From Prolixibacter sp. NT017 (GTDB lineage: Bacteria > Bacteroidota > Bacteroidia > Bacteroidales > Prolixibacteraceae): a stretch of 64,000 nt of DNA. Each line of letters begins with the position of its first letter. Position 1 is the first letter of the stretch. A model generated the notes under the pieces. The model had not been told where the DNA came from. It searched no databases and saw only the letters and a program-made list of their open reading frames with translations. Where the stretch lies: assembly GCF_009617875.1 (NCBI RefSeq), contig NZ_BLAV01000001.1, positions 4,092,001 to 4,156,000 of the forward strand, read 5' to 3'. The position numbers and the translations under genes were made by a program. Of the stretch, positions 53,735 through 61,010 are shown piece after piece.

Positions 53735-54517
53735 TCAATCACTCATTAGCGATTGGGCTTTCAATGCCTTTTCCCGGGACAATTTAAAACTCACGGTGTC
53801 CATCCGATAGGCTTTCATATAATGGTCATATGCCTTTTGATACTCCCTCACAGCCATCAGGTAATCCCCCATCGAATCGTAACTGTTGGGATTTTCGGGA
53901 GCCAACTCCAGGTATTTGGAAAAAGCAACATACGCCCTATCCAACTGATCCATATTCATGTAGTTGTATCCCATCCAGTTATATACCGGGGCGGGGTTAC
54001 TTCCCATCTCGAGCATAGCATTGAGCGTCTTTTCCATCCCCCCGTAATCCCTGGCGAAGTATTGATATTCAGCTAAAATTTCATGCGCCGTAAAAGAGTT
54101 TGGATACAGTTCAACCAACTGCATTCCCAAATCAGTGACATCGGTGGCAGTGTCATCCGCCAACTTTTCCAATGCGTCTTGCAACAGCAGTTCCCCCGGT
54201 GTCAGGCGATAATTTGTTGCGACAACATGTTGATAATATTTACGGAAATCATCCCGATTCTTAAAAAACATCAGATTAAACAGTGCGAGATTATAGTTCG
54301 GCATGAAAAAAGCAGAATCAATAGCCACCGCCGCCTTGAAATGCTCAACAGCTTGTCCAATATGCACGTCGCGATAGGCCTGCAGTCCCTTCTCATAAAG
54401 TTTTATTGCCTCTTGTGATTTTGAAGTCACCGGCATCTCATCCGTTTGTTGTGCCTGCACTATTTGTGCCGTCATCAAAACGAGGATAAGCATCGCTTTT
54501 CCAATTAAACTTTTCAT
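53735..54517 (-). CDS. secreted tetratricopeptide-repeat protein
   Basis: A 260-residue protein with a signal peptide (KAMLILVLMTAQIVQAQ). Helical repeats follow: SQEAIKLYEKGLQAYRDVHIGQAVEHFKAAVAIDSAFFMPNYNLAL (TPR 1), a middle region with weaker repeats, then YNWMGYNYMNMDQLDRAYVAFSKYLELAPENPNSYDSMGDYLMAVREYQKAYDHYMKAYRMD-type sequence covering two more TPRs (quoted in part). It is likely periplasmic and serves protein-protein contacts. No partner is evident. The gap 54518-54698 to the next gene makes cotranscription uncertain; 53477-53734 holds nothing recognisable. Confidence 0.8.
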   Translation of the reverse strand: MKSLIGKAMLILVLMTAQIVQAQQTDEMPVTSKSQEAIKLYEKGLQAYRDVHIGQAVEHFKAAVAIDSAFFMPNYNLALFNLMFFKNRDDFRKYYQHVVATNYRLTPGELLLQDALEKLADDTATDVTDLGMQLVELYPNSFTAHEILAEYQYFARDYGGMEKTLNAMLEMGSNPAPVYNWMGYNYMNMDQLDRAYVAFSKYLELAPENPNSYDSMGDYLMAVREYQKAYDHYMKAYRMDTVSFKLSREKALKAQSLMSD

Positions 54518-54698
54518 CGTCTTGGTTTTTTAAATTTGGTAAAATAAATTACAAATTAAAGACCTGTATCGCAATACATTTAACACAAAATAATCGACGA
54601 CTGAACCGTGCGGTAACTCGCTTGAAAAAGGTGAAGAATCGACATTTTTGCCAGGCCGGATCGTTCTGACGTGAGCCATTGCCGCCATCGGAAAGATC

Positions 54699-55370
54699 TC
54701 AATGCTTCTTCTTTTCCGGCCACATGCTGATAGACAAACCAACACCGATGATAAGAGCTCCCCTTAAACCCGGACGCTCTATCTCCGTCGGAGTATTAAA
54801 CTGAATACTGTTGATGTATTTGTTGTAGCTGATATTATTCCCTCCCAGAGAAAGCATACTGGAAACCCGATGTGATAAGCGTGCCCGAACTCCTAATGCC
54901 ATTCCCTGAAAATATTGGAATCTGGTATCACCCAAACCTGAATAAGAATTTCCATCGGGATCCCGGAAACGGCCATCGCCCCACATGCGCCACGCACCAA
55001 CACTGTATTCCAGAAACAATGCCCAGAAACCATCTTCATCGTCATCAAGTACCAGATAGAGCCGCGGCGTAGCTGAAAGAATGGTATAGGTTGCAGAGAT
55101 GTTGTAATCGCCAATCTTAAACCATTCTCCATCCCAGTCTGAAAGGGATTCAATGTCCCACATCCGACCAATTTTGCCATCCACCTGGAGCCCCATAAAC
55201 GACAACGGAAAAAACTCATGCCCCAATCCGCCAAAAACCGAATTTAAATCATCCACGGCATTCTGATCGATCCCATATGCCAGGATGAGATTGTTGGGCT
55301 GATCATGCCGCTGGGCTGAAGCAGCCAGTGAGCAAAACAGCAGGACAATGATGTGAAAAACCTTTCTCAT
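54699..55370 (-). CDS. hypothetical secreted/outer-membrane protein (223 aa)
   Basis: I do not recognise this family. The 223-residue product has a signal peptide (MRKVFHIIVLLFCSLAASAQ), then alternating beta-type sequence (YNISATYTILSATPRLYLVL; ALFLEYSVGAWRMWGDGRF; MALGVRARLSHRVSSMLSLGG; RGALIIGVGLSISMWPEKKKH), suggesting an 8-10-stranded outer-membrane barrel. It lies 17 bp after another small envelope gene of similar composition, so the pair is probably one operon. Confidence 0.65.
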   Translation of the reverse strand: MRKVFHIIVLLFCSLAASAQRHDQPNNLILAYGIDQNAVDDLNSVFGGLGHEFFPLSFMGLQVDGKIGRMWDIESLSDWDGEWFKIGDYNISATYTILSATPRLYLVLDDDEDGFWALFLEYSVGAWRMWGDGRFRDPDGNSYSGLGDTRFQYFQGMALGVRARLSHRVSSMLSLGGNNISYNKYINSIQFNTPTEIERPGLRGALIIGVGLSISMWPEKKKH

Positions 55371-55387
55371 TGGTCAGCCTCCCCTGT

Positions 55388-55960
55388 TTATAGCACCAAG
55401 CCCAAACGAACACCCAGTATCAAACCGCCCGACATGACCCGGTCGCCGATATTGCTTTCAAATCCCGTAAATAAATCCCAGATAACCGCGTCGCCCGCGG
55501 GACGACGAATGCCCCAGGTTAGTCGCCACGTAAAACCACCGGAATAAATTCCATCCACATTCTCACGGTACAGCGGAATGTTCAACGCTTCCACATAGTA
55601 ACGGCCCGAAAGATTCACATACGACCCGATATGGTGGCTGATGTCTTTGTTCATCCGAATCCGCCGTGCATCAGAATACCGCCATTGTACGCCGGTTTCC
55701 ACGTAAGGAAGCAGGTAAAATGCTTTAGCCTGAAAATGCATCAGATGGCTGAGATAAGCACCCGTTTCCGTATAATACGGTATGGTTTCAAAGCCAGCAC
55801 TGCCGGTGAATCTGCCGGCAAGCGGAAACTCGTAGCGGTAGCCCGGCGAAATGAAATCGACCCGGTGAAACGCCGGAATCTTTGTTTCATTTTCCTGAGC
55901 AAACAAATTAAAAATGGATAGGGTAAAAAGGCAAAGGAGAGCAACTCCCGTTTTTTTCAT
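55388..55960 (-). CDS. hypothetical secreted/outer-membrane protein (190 aa)
   Basis: Unrecognised 190-residue protein with a signal peptide (KKTGVALLCLFTLSIFNLFAQ) and a beta-rich mature part (YRYEFPLAGRFTGSAGFETIPYYTE; YLLPYVETGVQWRYSD; HHIGSYVNLSGRYYVEAL; MSGGLILGVRLGLVL), consistent with a small outer-membrane barrel ending in alternating hydrophobics. It is the first gene of a two-gene minus-strand unit with the 223-residue protein. Confidence 0.65.
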   Translation of the reverse strand: MKKTGVALLCLFTLSIFNLFAQENETKIPAFHRVDFISPGYRYEFPLAGRFTGSAGFETIPYYTETGAYLSHLMHFQAKAFYLLPYVETGVQWRYSDARRIRMNKDISHHIGSYVNLSGRYYVEALNIPLYRENVDGIYSGGFTWRLTWGIRRPAGDAVIWDLFTGFESNIGDRVMSGGLILGVRLGLVL

Positions 55961-56187
55961 AAACCAAACTTTAGTTAAATAATTAGATTTCGTTAGTGGT
56001 TCTGTTCTTTTATACCTTCCGGAAGGAAAAGGTTCCCCCCTAAGATATTGTTAAGTAACATAAATTCCAAGCGTCCGATCTCTTGCAAATCCCCGTCTTT
56101 TTTTAACAACGTTGGTGCAGGCTATCATTGGCCATGTTCACTATTTATCTCATCCCAATTGCCCTTTATCCGCTCTGTTCATCCATT

Positions 56188-56454
56188 TCCATACCGGCCC
56201 CGCATTTTCCGGTACCGGCAAAATTCCTCTCACCGACACGTGTCAACATTTCACCAGCCTCTACCCCTTTTTCACCAATAGCCTCCATTTTCACACCGGT
56301 TCATGTCATCGCCTCACCAGCCCTTGTCGGCATTCCGATAACCCTTTCCATCGTCTCACCAACGAATTCCACCGACGGAAATCGTCGGTGAGAAGACGGA
56401 AATCGTCGGTGAGAAGGCGGAATACCCCGGTGAAAAAAGGACCGGCCCGGGTGA
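56188..56454. repeat. array with 21-bp period that switches orientation
   Basis: TCACC occurs at 56230, 56251, 56272, 56293 (ACACC), 56314 and 56356, all in one 21-bp register. The complement GGTGA then occurs at 56387, 56408, 56429 and 56450, again 21 bp apart. The reverse-oriented copies include GACGGAAATCGTCGGTGAGA, itself containing the inverted repeat GACG...CGTC. The rest of the 55961-56694 gap has no gene; the 56112-56465 frames are by-products of the array. Confidence 0.8.
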
Positions 56455-56694
56455 ATAAGCGATAACCAACGGTTAGCTAATAACCGTTTCGAATAAAAAG
56501 TTTTCCACATCTGTTTAAAAGCTATCAACGGATAATAAAAAGACGGTTTTCGGTAACCGGACAAAAATCGAACCCGGTGACATCAGAGAACCTTTCGGTC
56601 AGACATTCAACTATTTCAACCGAAAAACTATTGTAAATAATCATCAAAAAAGATAACTTGTTTTTTCTATTTCCAACCCAAAAATCATTTAACT

Positions 56695-57417
56695 ATGAAC
56701 AAAAAAAGAATCAGACGTCATTTTAGCAAAACCTATGACGAAGTCACCACCAAGGCCCAGGCCGTACAACCTCAATTCTCCAATGACCAACCGGCATTTG
56801 TATCATTCGATCCGGTATTCACGCCCGAATTTGGCACCGAACTAAAAAACGAAACAGACCAGGCTCTTGCCGATGATTCGGAAGAAAAGCAACAGTCCGA
56901 AATAGAGCTGCGGACCAACAAGTTAAAAGTACTGCGCTTGCAGGCAGCTAACGCGTACAAACGGTTGCTCTATTTTGTGCATTCCGCTTTTGGCGAAACC
57001 AAAGCGGTTGACAGCGCATTCGGCCGTCCGCGGTACAGTAAAGCGCGCCGATCGGAAAAAGAGATGATACCAATGTTGAACCAGGCAGTTACGGCCGCCC
57101 GTTCCGGGCAGTTTAACGCAGGGCTAACAGCCAAAGGCATGTCGGAAGACCTGCTAACCGAACTGGAAGATTTAGCCAATCAACTCATTGAAACCGATAA
57201 CGAACAGGAAATGCTGAAAAAGCAGCAACTAATCGTTACCGACGAGCGCATAAAGCTTTACAATTCTATTTGGGATAAGCTGGTGAAAATCAACTCCGCC
57301 GCTAAAATTCTCTTTCCTGACGATCCGGCCCGGTTAGCCATTTATCAGCTTTACGAAACTTCAACTGAAACGGCTGAAAACGAAACGCCGCCCGGCAACG
57401 AAAACACAAACGAATAA
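56695..57417 (+). CDS. hypothetical cytoplasmic helical protein (240 aa)
   Basis: No recognised family. The 240-residue product has no signal peptide or membrane segment. It begins very basic (MNKKRIRRHFSKTYDE) and is mostly charged alpha-helix, e.g. EEKQQSEIELRTNKLKVLRLQAANAYKRLLYFVHSAFGETKA-type sequence (quoted in part) and LLTELEDLANQLIETDNEQEMLKKQQ, likely forming coiled coils. The C-terminus (TETAENETPPGNENTNE) is acidic and disordered. It stands alone, with an intrinsic terminator just downstream and the 21-bp array upstream. Confidence 0.7.
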   Translation: MNKKRIRRHFSKTYDEVTTKAQAVQPQFSNDQPAFVSFDPVFTPEFGTELKNETDQALADDSEEKQQSEIELRTNKLKVLRLQAANAYKRLLYFVHSAFGETKAVDSAFGRPRYSKARRSEKEMIPMLNQAVTAARSGQFNAGLTAKGMSEDLLTELEDLANQLIETDNEQEMLKKQQLIVTDERIKLYNSIWDKLVKINSAAKILFPDDPARLAIYQLYETSTETAENETPPGNENTNE

Positions 57418-57438
57418 TTCGCAGACCATCATTACGCT

Positions 57439-57475
57439 AAACGTCCGGATACAGAAACTATCCGGACGTTTTTTT
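57439..57475 (+). terminator. terminator after the 240-aa hypothetical gene
   Basis: AAACGTCCGGATA (57439-57451) pairs perfectly with TATCCGGACGTTT (57459-57471) around a 7-nt loop, and the T run continues to 57475. Confidence 0.9.
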
Positions 57476-57561
57476 ATTTAACTACTACCTTCAGCTTTTC
57501 CAAAATCCCAAACTTTGGAAAAGCTAAAAACACGGGGTTCAGTCCCATAAAAACTATCGCC

Positions 57562-57575
57562 AATAAACGTTTATT
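57562..57575. promoter_or_regulatory. perfect 14-bp palindrome, possible operator
   Basis: AATAAACGTTTATT is a perfect palindrome in the 256-bp region upstream of the NEW3-ABC operon, 99 bp before the first ATG. No repressor gene is adjacent, so operator function is a guess. No exact TAnnTTTG box was found here. Confidence 0.4.
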
Positions 57576-57660
57576 AGGATTTAATTAAATTTTTTAACAA
57601 AAGTTTAATAAAGTTAATCTTATACTTAGCCTCCGAATAATAAATCACCTAAAAAACATT

Positions 57661-57665
57661 GGAGG
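57661..57665 (+). promoter_or_regulatory. strong Shine-Dalgarno site of the NEW3 gene
   Basis: GGAGG lies 8 nt before the ATG at 57674. It decides the start against the in-frame TTG at 57659, which overlaps it. Strong Shine-Dalgarno sites are rare in Bacteroidota and absent from most genes in this window. Confidence 0.75.
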
Positions 57666-57673
57666 ATTCTTTT

Positions 57674-58819
57674 ATGTCTACCCGCACTAAATGGTTAAGT
57701 TTATCATTAACTCTTCTGTTTCAACTGGTTTTCATCGGAACCTATGCCGCCGGCACCGGCGTCGAGTTGTACACCCCTTACACCCGCATTTCCGTTCCAC
57801 CGGGAGAAACGATTAATTACAACATCGAGGTTATCAACAACACCAGCCAGATTCAAACCATGCCCATTTCGGTAGTAGGAATGCCCCGTGGATGGGATAG
57901 CCAATTGAAGTCGGGCGGCTGGAAAATCAGTCAAATCTCTGTCCTTCCGGGGAAAAAAGAGAAGCTTTCCCTGAAAGTAGATGTACCGCTGAAAATAAAC
58001 AAAGGCAGCTATCATTTTAAAGTGTTAGCCGGCGGATACACTTCGCTCTTGCTGAATGTGGTGGTTTCGAAACGAGGAACCTATCAAACCGAGTTCACCA
58101 CCGACCAACCCAACATGAAAGGGAACTCGAAGGCATCGTTTACCTTTAAAGCCAAGCTGAAAAACAGTACGGACAATAATCAGCTTTACGCACTCAAGGC
58201 CGACGCTCCCCGTGGCTGGAACGTGACCATCAAAGCCAGCTACAAAGAAGTGGCATCGGTGAACATCGCCCCCAACGCAGAGAAAGATATTTCCATCCAG
58301 ATCAAGCCGCCGTCGGAAGTGAAAGCGGGTACATACCGCATCCCCGTGACAGCTTCTTCCGGAACGACTTCGGCCGAGATTGCCCTGGAGGTGGTGATTA
58401 CCGGAACATTCAATATGGACCTGACAACGCCCACCGGCCTGCTCAGCACCGATATCACGGCCGGCGACCAAAAACAGGTTGAATTCCTGGTTCGCAATAC
58501 CGGCTCATCCGATCTGAAAGACATCAACTTCGATGTAACAAAGCCTACCGACTGGAAAGTTACATTCGACCCGAAAAAGATTATCGACCTTCAGGCCGGC
58601 AAAACAACCAAAGTGATGGCTACCATCCAGGCCTCCAAGAAGGCAATTGCCGGTGATTACGTCACCAAAATCGAGGCAAAAACACCGGAAATCGGTACCA
58701 AGGCCGAGTTACGTGTCACCGTGAAAACACCCATGTTGTGGGGTTGGATTGGCGTTTTCATTATCCTCTTAGCTCTCGGAAGCGTGTTTTATCTGTTCCG
58801 CAAATATGGAAGGAGGTAA
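57674..58819 (+). CDS. NEW3-domain surface/periplasmic protein with C-terminal membrane anchor
   Basis: A 381-residue exported protein. The signal peptide (LSLSLTLLFQLVFIGTYAA) is followed by three tandem Ig-like NEW3 (alpha-galactosidase-associated) domains. Their hallmarks recur: PGETINYNIEVINNTSQIQT...MPRGWDSQL, KASFTFKAKLKNSTDNNQLY...APRGWNVTI and DQKQVEFLVRNTGSSDLKD...PTDWKVTF. A single membrane helix at the C-terminus (WGWIGVFIILLALGSVFYLF) and a basic tail anchor it. It precedes an ABC ATPase and permease with overlapping translation signals and is probably the extracytoplasmic part of that transporter. The GGAGG site fixes the start. Confidence 0.85.
   Translation: MSTRTKWLSLSLTLLFQLVFIGTYAAGTGVELYTPYTRISVPPGETINYNIEVINNTSQIQTMPISVVGMPRGWDSQLKSGGWKISQISVLPGKKEKLSLKVDVPLKINKGSYHFKVLAGGYTSLLLNVVVSKRGTYQTEFTTDQPNMKGNSKASFTFKAKLKNSTDNNQLYALKADAPRGWNVTIKASYKEVASVNIAPNAEKDISIQIKPPSEVKAGTYRIPVTASSGTTSAEIALEVVITGTFNMDLTTPTGLLSTDITAGDQKQVEFLVRNTGSSDLKDINFDVTKPTDWKVTFDPKKIIDLQAGKTTKVMATIQASKKAIAGDYVTKIEAKTPEIGTKAELRVTVKTPMLWGWIGVFIILLALGSVFYLFRKYGRR
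58810..58817 (+). promoter_or_regulatory. consensus Shine-Dalgarno AAGGAGGT of the ABC ATPase gene
   Basis: AAGGAGGT ends 5 nt before ATG 58823 and overlaps the stop region of the NEW3 gene. It is a full anti-SD complement. Confidence 0.8.
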
Positions 58820-58822
58820 TGC

Positions 58823-59785
58823 ATGGCTGAAAACATTATCGAGCTGGTCGATCTGACCAAAAAATACGGATCGTTCACAGCCGTCAATCGCTTAAACCTT
58901 TCGGTGAAAAAAGGCGAGGTGTTTGGCTTGCTCGGCCCCAACGGCGCGGGAAAGTCGACAACTATCCTGATGATGCTGGGACTGACCGAACCCTTTTCCG
59001 GTTCCGTGAAAGTTTGCGGCATCAATTCCACCGAAAACCCGATTGAGGTGAAACGGCGTGTTGGTTACCTTCCGGAAGATGTAGGTTTCTATCCTGATCT
59101 TACCGGAATGGAAAACCTGAAATACATCGCCCGGCTGAACGGCATACCGGAAAAAGATGTCGAACCGAAAGCCAAAGAGCTACTGACCCGTGTGGGACTT
59201 GCCGCTCAGGCGGAAAAGAAAACCGGGAAATATTCGCGCGGAATGCGCCAGCGGCTCGGTTTGGCCGAAGTGCTCATCAAAACGCCCGAAGTCATCATCC
59301 TCGATGAGCCGACCTCGGGTATCGACCCGACCGGAATCCGCGAGTTCCTCGAATTGATTGTTCAACTCAGCAAGGAAGAAGGCATCACGGTCTTGTTTTC
59401 TTCACACAATTTGCACCAGGTGCAGCAAGTTTGCGACCGCGTGGGACTCTTCGTCAGCGGCAAGCTGATTGCCGAAGGAAACATTGAATCGCTTTCGCAG
59501 AAGCTGTTTTCCACCGAATCGTTCGTCGTGGAGGCCGGTATTGCTACTTCCGGAAACGAAAACAACGGAAATGGCCTGGCTGAGAGTCTGAAAAACATCG
59601 ACGGGGTTACGTCGGTTTCGCAAAAAGATCATACGTTCTACGTGGGATGTACGCGCGATGCCACGGCTGACATTGCCCGGGAAATTGTTTCATCGGGCTC
59701 CGGGTTAGCGTTCCTGCGCAAGAAGGAATATGGCCTCGATGACATTTATAACCGCTATTTCGAAGGAGGTGAAGTTCATGAGTGA
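58823..59785 (+). CDS. ABC transporter ATP-binding protein (ABC-2 type)
   Basis: A 320-residue nucleotide-binding subunit of the ABC-2/CcmA class. Walker A is GPNGAGKS (about 35-42), the signature is YSRGMRQRLGLAEVLI, Walker B is VIILDEPTSGIDPTG, and the switch His is in LFSSHNLHQV. The ~100-residue C-terminal extension is common in drug/antibiotic-type ABC-2 exporters. It starts 4 bp after the NEW3 gene and overlaps the permease by 8 bp. Substrate unknown. Confidence 0.92.
   Translation: MAENIIELVDLTKKYGSFTAVNRLNLSVKKGEVFGLLGPNGAGKSTTILMMLGLTEPFSGSVKVCGINSTENPIEVKRRVGYLPEDVGFYPDLTGMENLKYIARLNGIPEKDVEPKAKELLTRVGLAAQAEKKTGKYSRGMRQRLGLAEVLIKTPEVIILDEPTSGIDPTGIREFLELIVQLSKEEGITVLFSSHNLHQVQQVCDRVGLFVSGKLIAEGNIESLSQKLFSTESFVVEAGIATSGNENNGNGLAESLKNIDGVTSVSQKDHTFYVGCTRDATADIAREIVSSGSGLAFLRKKEYGLDDIYNRYFEGGEVHE
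59763..59770 (+). promoter_or_regulatory. consensus Shine-Dalgarno AAGGAGGT of the permease gene
   Basis: AAGGAGGT lies inside the ATPase gene, 7 nt before ATG 59778, and selects this start over an in-frame ATG 16 codons upstream. Confidence 0.8.
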
Positions 59786-60818
59786 TATAGCAAAACAGAT
59801 ACAACAACCCAAAGAGTCGTGGCTCGACAAACTCGCCCATTCGCTGGGATTCGTATCCCGCAAGGAAGTGGGCATGCATCCCTTCCGGGTGATTGTCGAC
59901 AAAGAGATATCGGACCTGGTGCGTAGCTGGCGTTTCAAAATTCTGATTGGCATCATCGTGCTAACGTGCCTCGGTTCGCTTTATACGGCTTTGACCAACA
60001 TCGGTCACGCGGTGAAACCCGGCGACCCGGATAATGCGTTTTTCTTTCTGAAGCTGTTCACCATTTCCGACGGAACCTTGCCGTCGTTCTTCGTGTTCAT
60101 CAGCTTCCTGGGACCCTTACTGGGCATCAGCCTCGGTTTCGACGCCATCAATTCCGAGCAAAACAGAGGAACGCTCAGCCGTGTGATGGCGCAACCCATT
60201 CATCGCGATTACCTGATCAACGCCAAGTTCATGGCTTCGATAACGGTCATCAGCGTGATGTTTTTCGCACTCGGTTTCCTCGTGATGGGACTTGGACTGC
60301 TCATCATCGGCATTCCGCCTACGCCCGAAGAGTTTCTGCGCATCGTGTTCTTCATCGTGCTCAGTGTCTTCTACGTAGCCTTGTGGCTGAATCTGTCCAT
60401 CCTGTTTTCGGTCCGGTTCCGGCAGGCAGCCACTTCCGCTTTGGCGGGAATTTCGGTTTGGCTCTTCTTCAGCATTTTCTACAACCTGATTGTAAAGCTG
60501 ATTGCCCGGGCGACCATGCCCCCCGAAATGGCACCGGAGCGCTACATCGTTGCTCACCGAAACTTTATACTGGATTTGATGCGTCTGTCACCGAGTCAAC
60601 TATTCAGTGAAGCAACAACGACGTTGTTAATGCCTTCGGTACGCAGCCTTGGCCCACTCACCATGGAGCAGGTACACGGAACCATTCCGAGCCCGCTTCC
60701 TTTGGGACAAAGCCTGCTGCTCGTATGGCCGCAGCTAACAGCCATTATCGCCATCACGGTAGTTTGTTTCGCTCTTTCGTACGTTTTCTTTATGCGAAAA
60801 GAAATCCGTTCCAGATAG
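59778..60818 (+). CDS. ABC-2 type transporter permease
   Basis: A 346-residue membrane protein with six predicted helices, e.g. FKILIGIIVLTCLGSLYTAL, FFVFISFLGPLLGISLGFDAI, TVISVMFFALGFLVMGLGLLIIG, IVFFIVLSVFYVALWLNLSIL and LTAIIAITVVCFALSYVFFM. The element FDAINSEQNRGTLSRVMAQPIHRDYLINAKF is typical of ABC-2 permeases (coupling region). The start at 59778 is fixed by AAGGAGGT. It forms a transporter with the preceding ATPase and, by context, the NEW3 protein. A hairpin terminator follows. Confidence 0.9.
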   Translation: MSDIAKQIQQPKESWLDKLAHSLGFVSRKEVGMHPFRVIVDKEISDLVRSWRFKILIGIIVLTCLGSLYTALTNIGHAVKPGDPDNAFFFLKLFTISDGTLPSFFVFISFLGPLLGISLGFDAINSEQNRGTLSRVMAQPIHRDYLINAKFMASITVISVMFFALGFLVMGLGLLIIGIPPTPEEFLRIVFFIVLSVFYVALWLNLSILFSVRFRQAATSALAGISVWLFFSIFYNLIVKLIARATMPPEMAPERYIVAHRNFILDLMRLSPSQLFSEATTTLLMPSVRSLGPLTMEQVHGTIPSPLPLGQSLLLVWPQLTAIIAITVVCFALSYVFFMRKEIRSR

Positions 60819-60864
60819 TTAAATTCCGCTAGTGTCATCTTCCTGCCGGGAAGAAGATACGACC

Positions 60865-60908
60865 AAAGGCAAGTCGTCCGTTCGTTGATCGGACAGCTTG
60901 CCTTTTTT
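60865..60908 (+). terminator. terminator of the NEW3-ABC operon
   Basis: AAAGGCAAG (60865-60873) and CTTGCCTTT (60897-60905) pair perfectly, extended inward by TCGTCCG/CGGACAG with a mismatch, and followed by T residues. Confidence 0.85.
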
Positions 60909-60976
60909 ATTTCACTGCGAAGTATCCATCACCAAGCATTTCCCCACTTTTTAACCGTGTAGCTGCACTAAATTTT

Positions 60977-60984
60977 TATCTTTG
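60977..60984 (+). promoter_or_regulatory. TAnnTTTG -7 box upstream of the GH92 gene
   Basis: TATCTTTG is an exact -7 match 27 nt before the GTG start at 61011. A TTT lies about 24 bp further upstream, but no proper -33 element is seen. Confidence 0.6.
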
Positions 60985-61010
60985 AAAGCGTAACCAAATT
61001 TCAGAGAATC

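Noticed and set aside
53090..53749. 219-residue plus-strand frame opposite the sulfatase
   Set aside because: Shadow of the well-supported sulfatase gene; no family features.
56112..56465. Open frames across the 21-bp array
   Set aside because: The 21-bp period keeps frames open by itself; the products are Pro/Ser/Arg-rich without domains.
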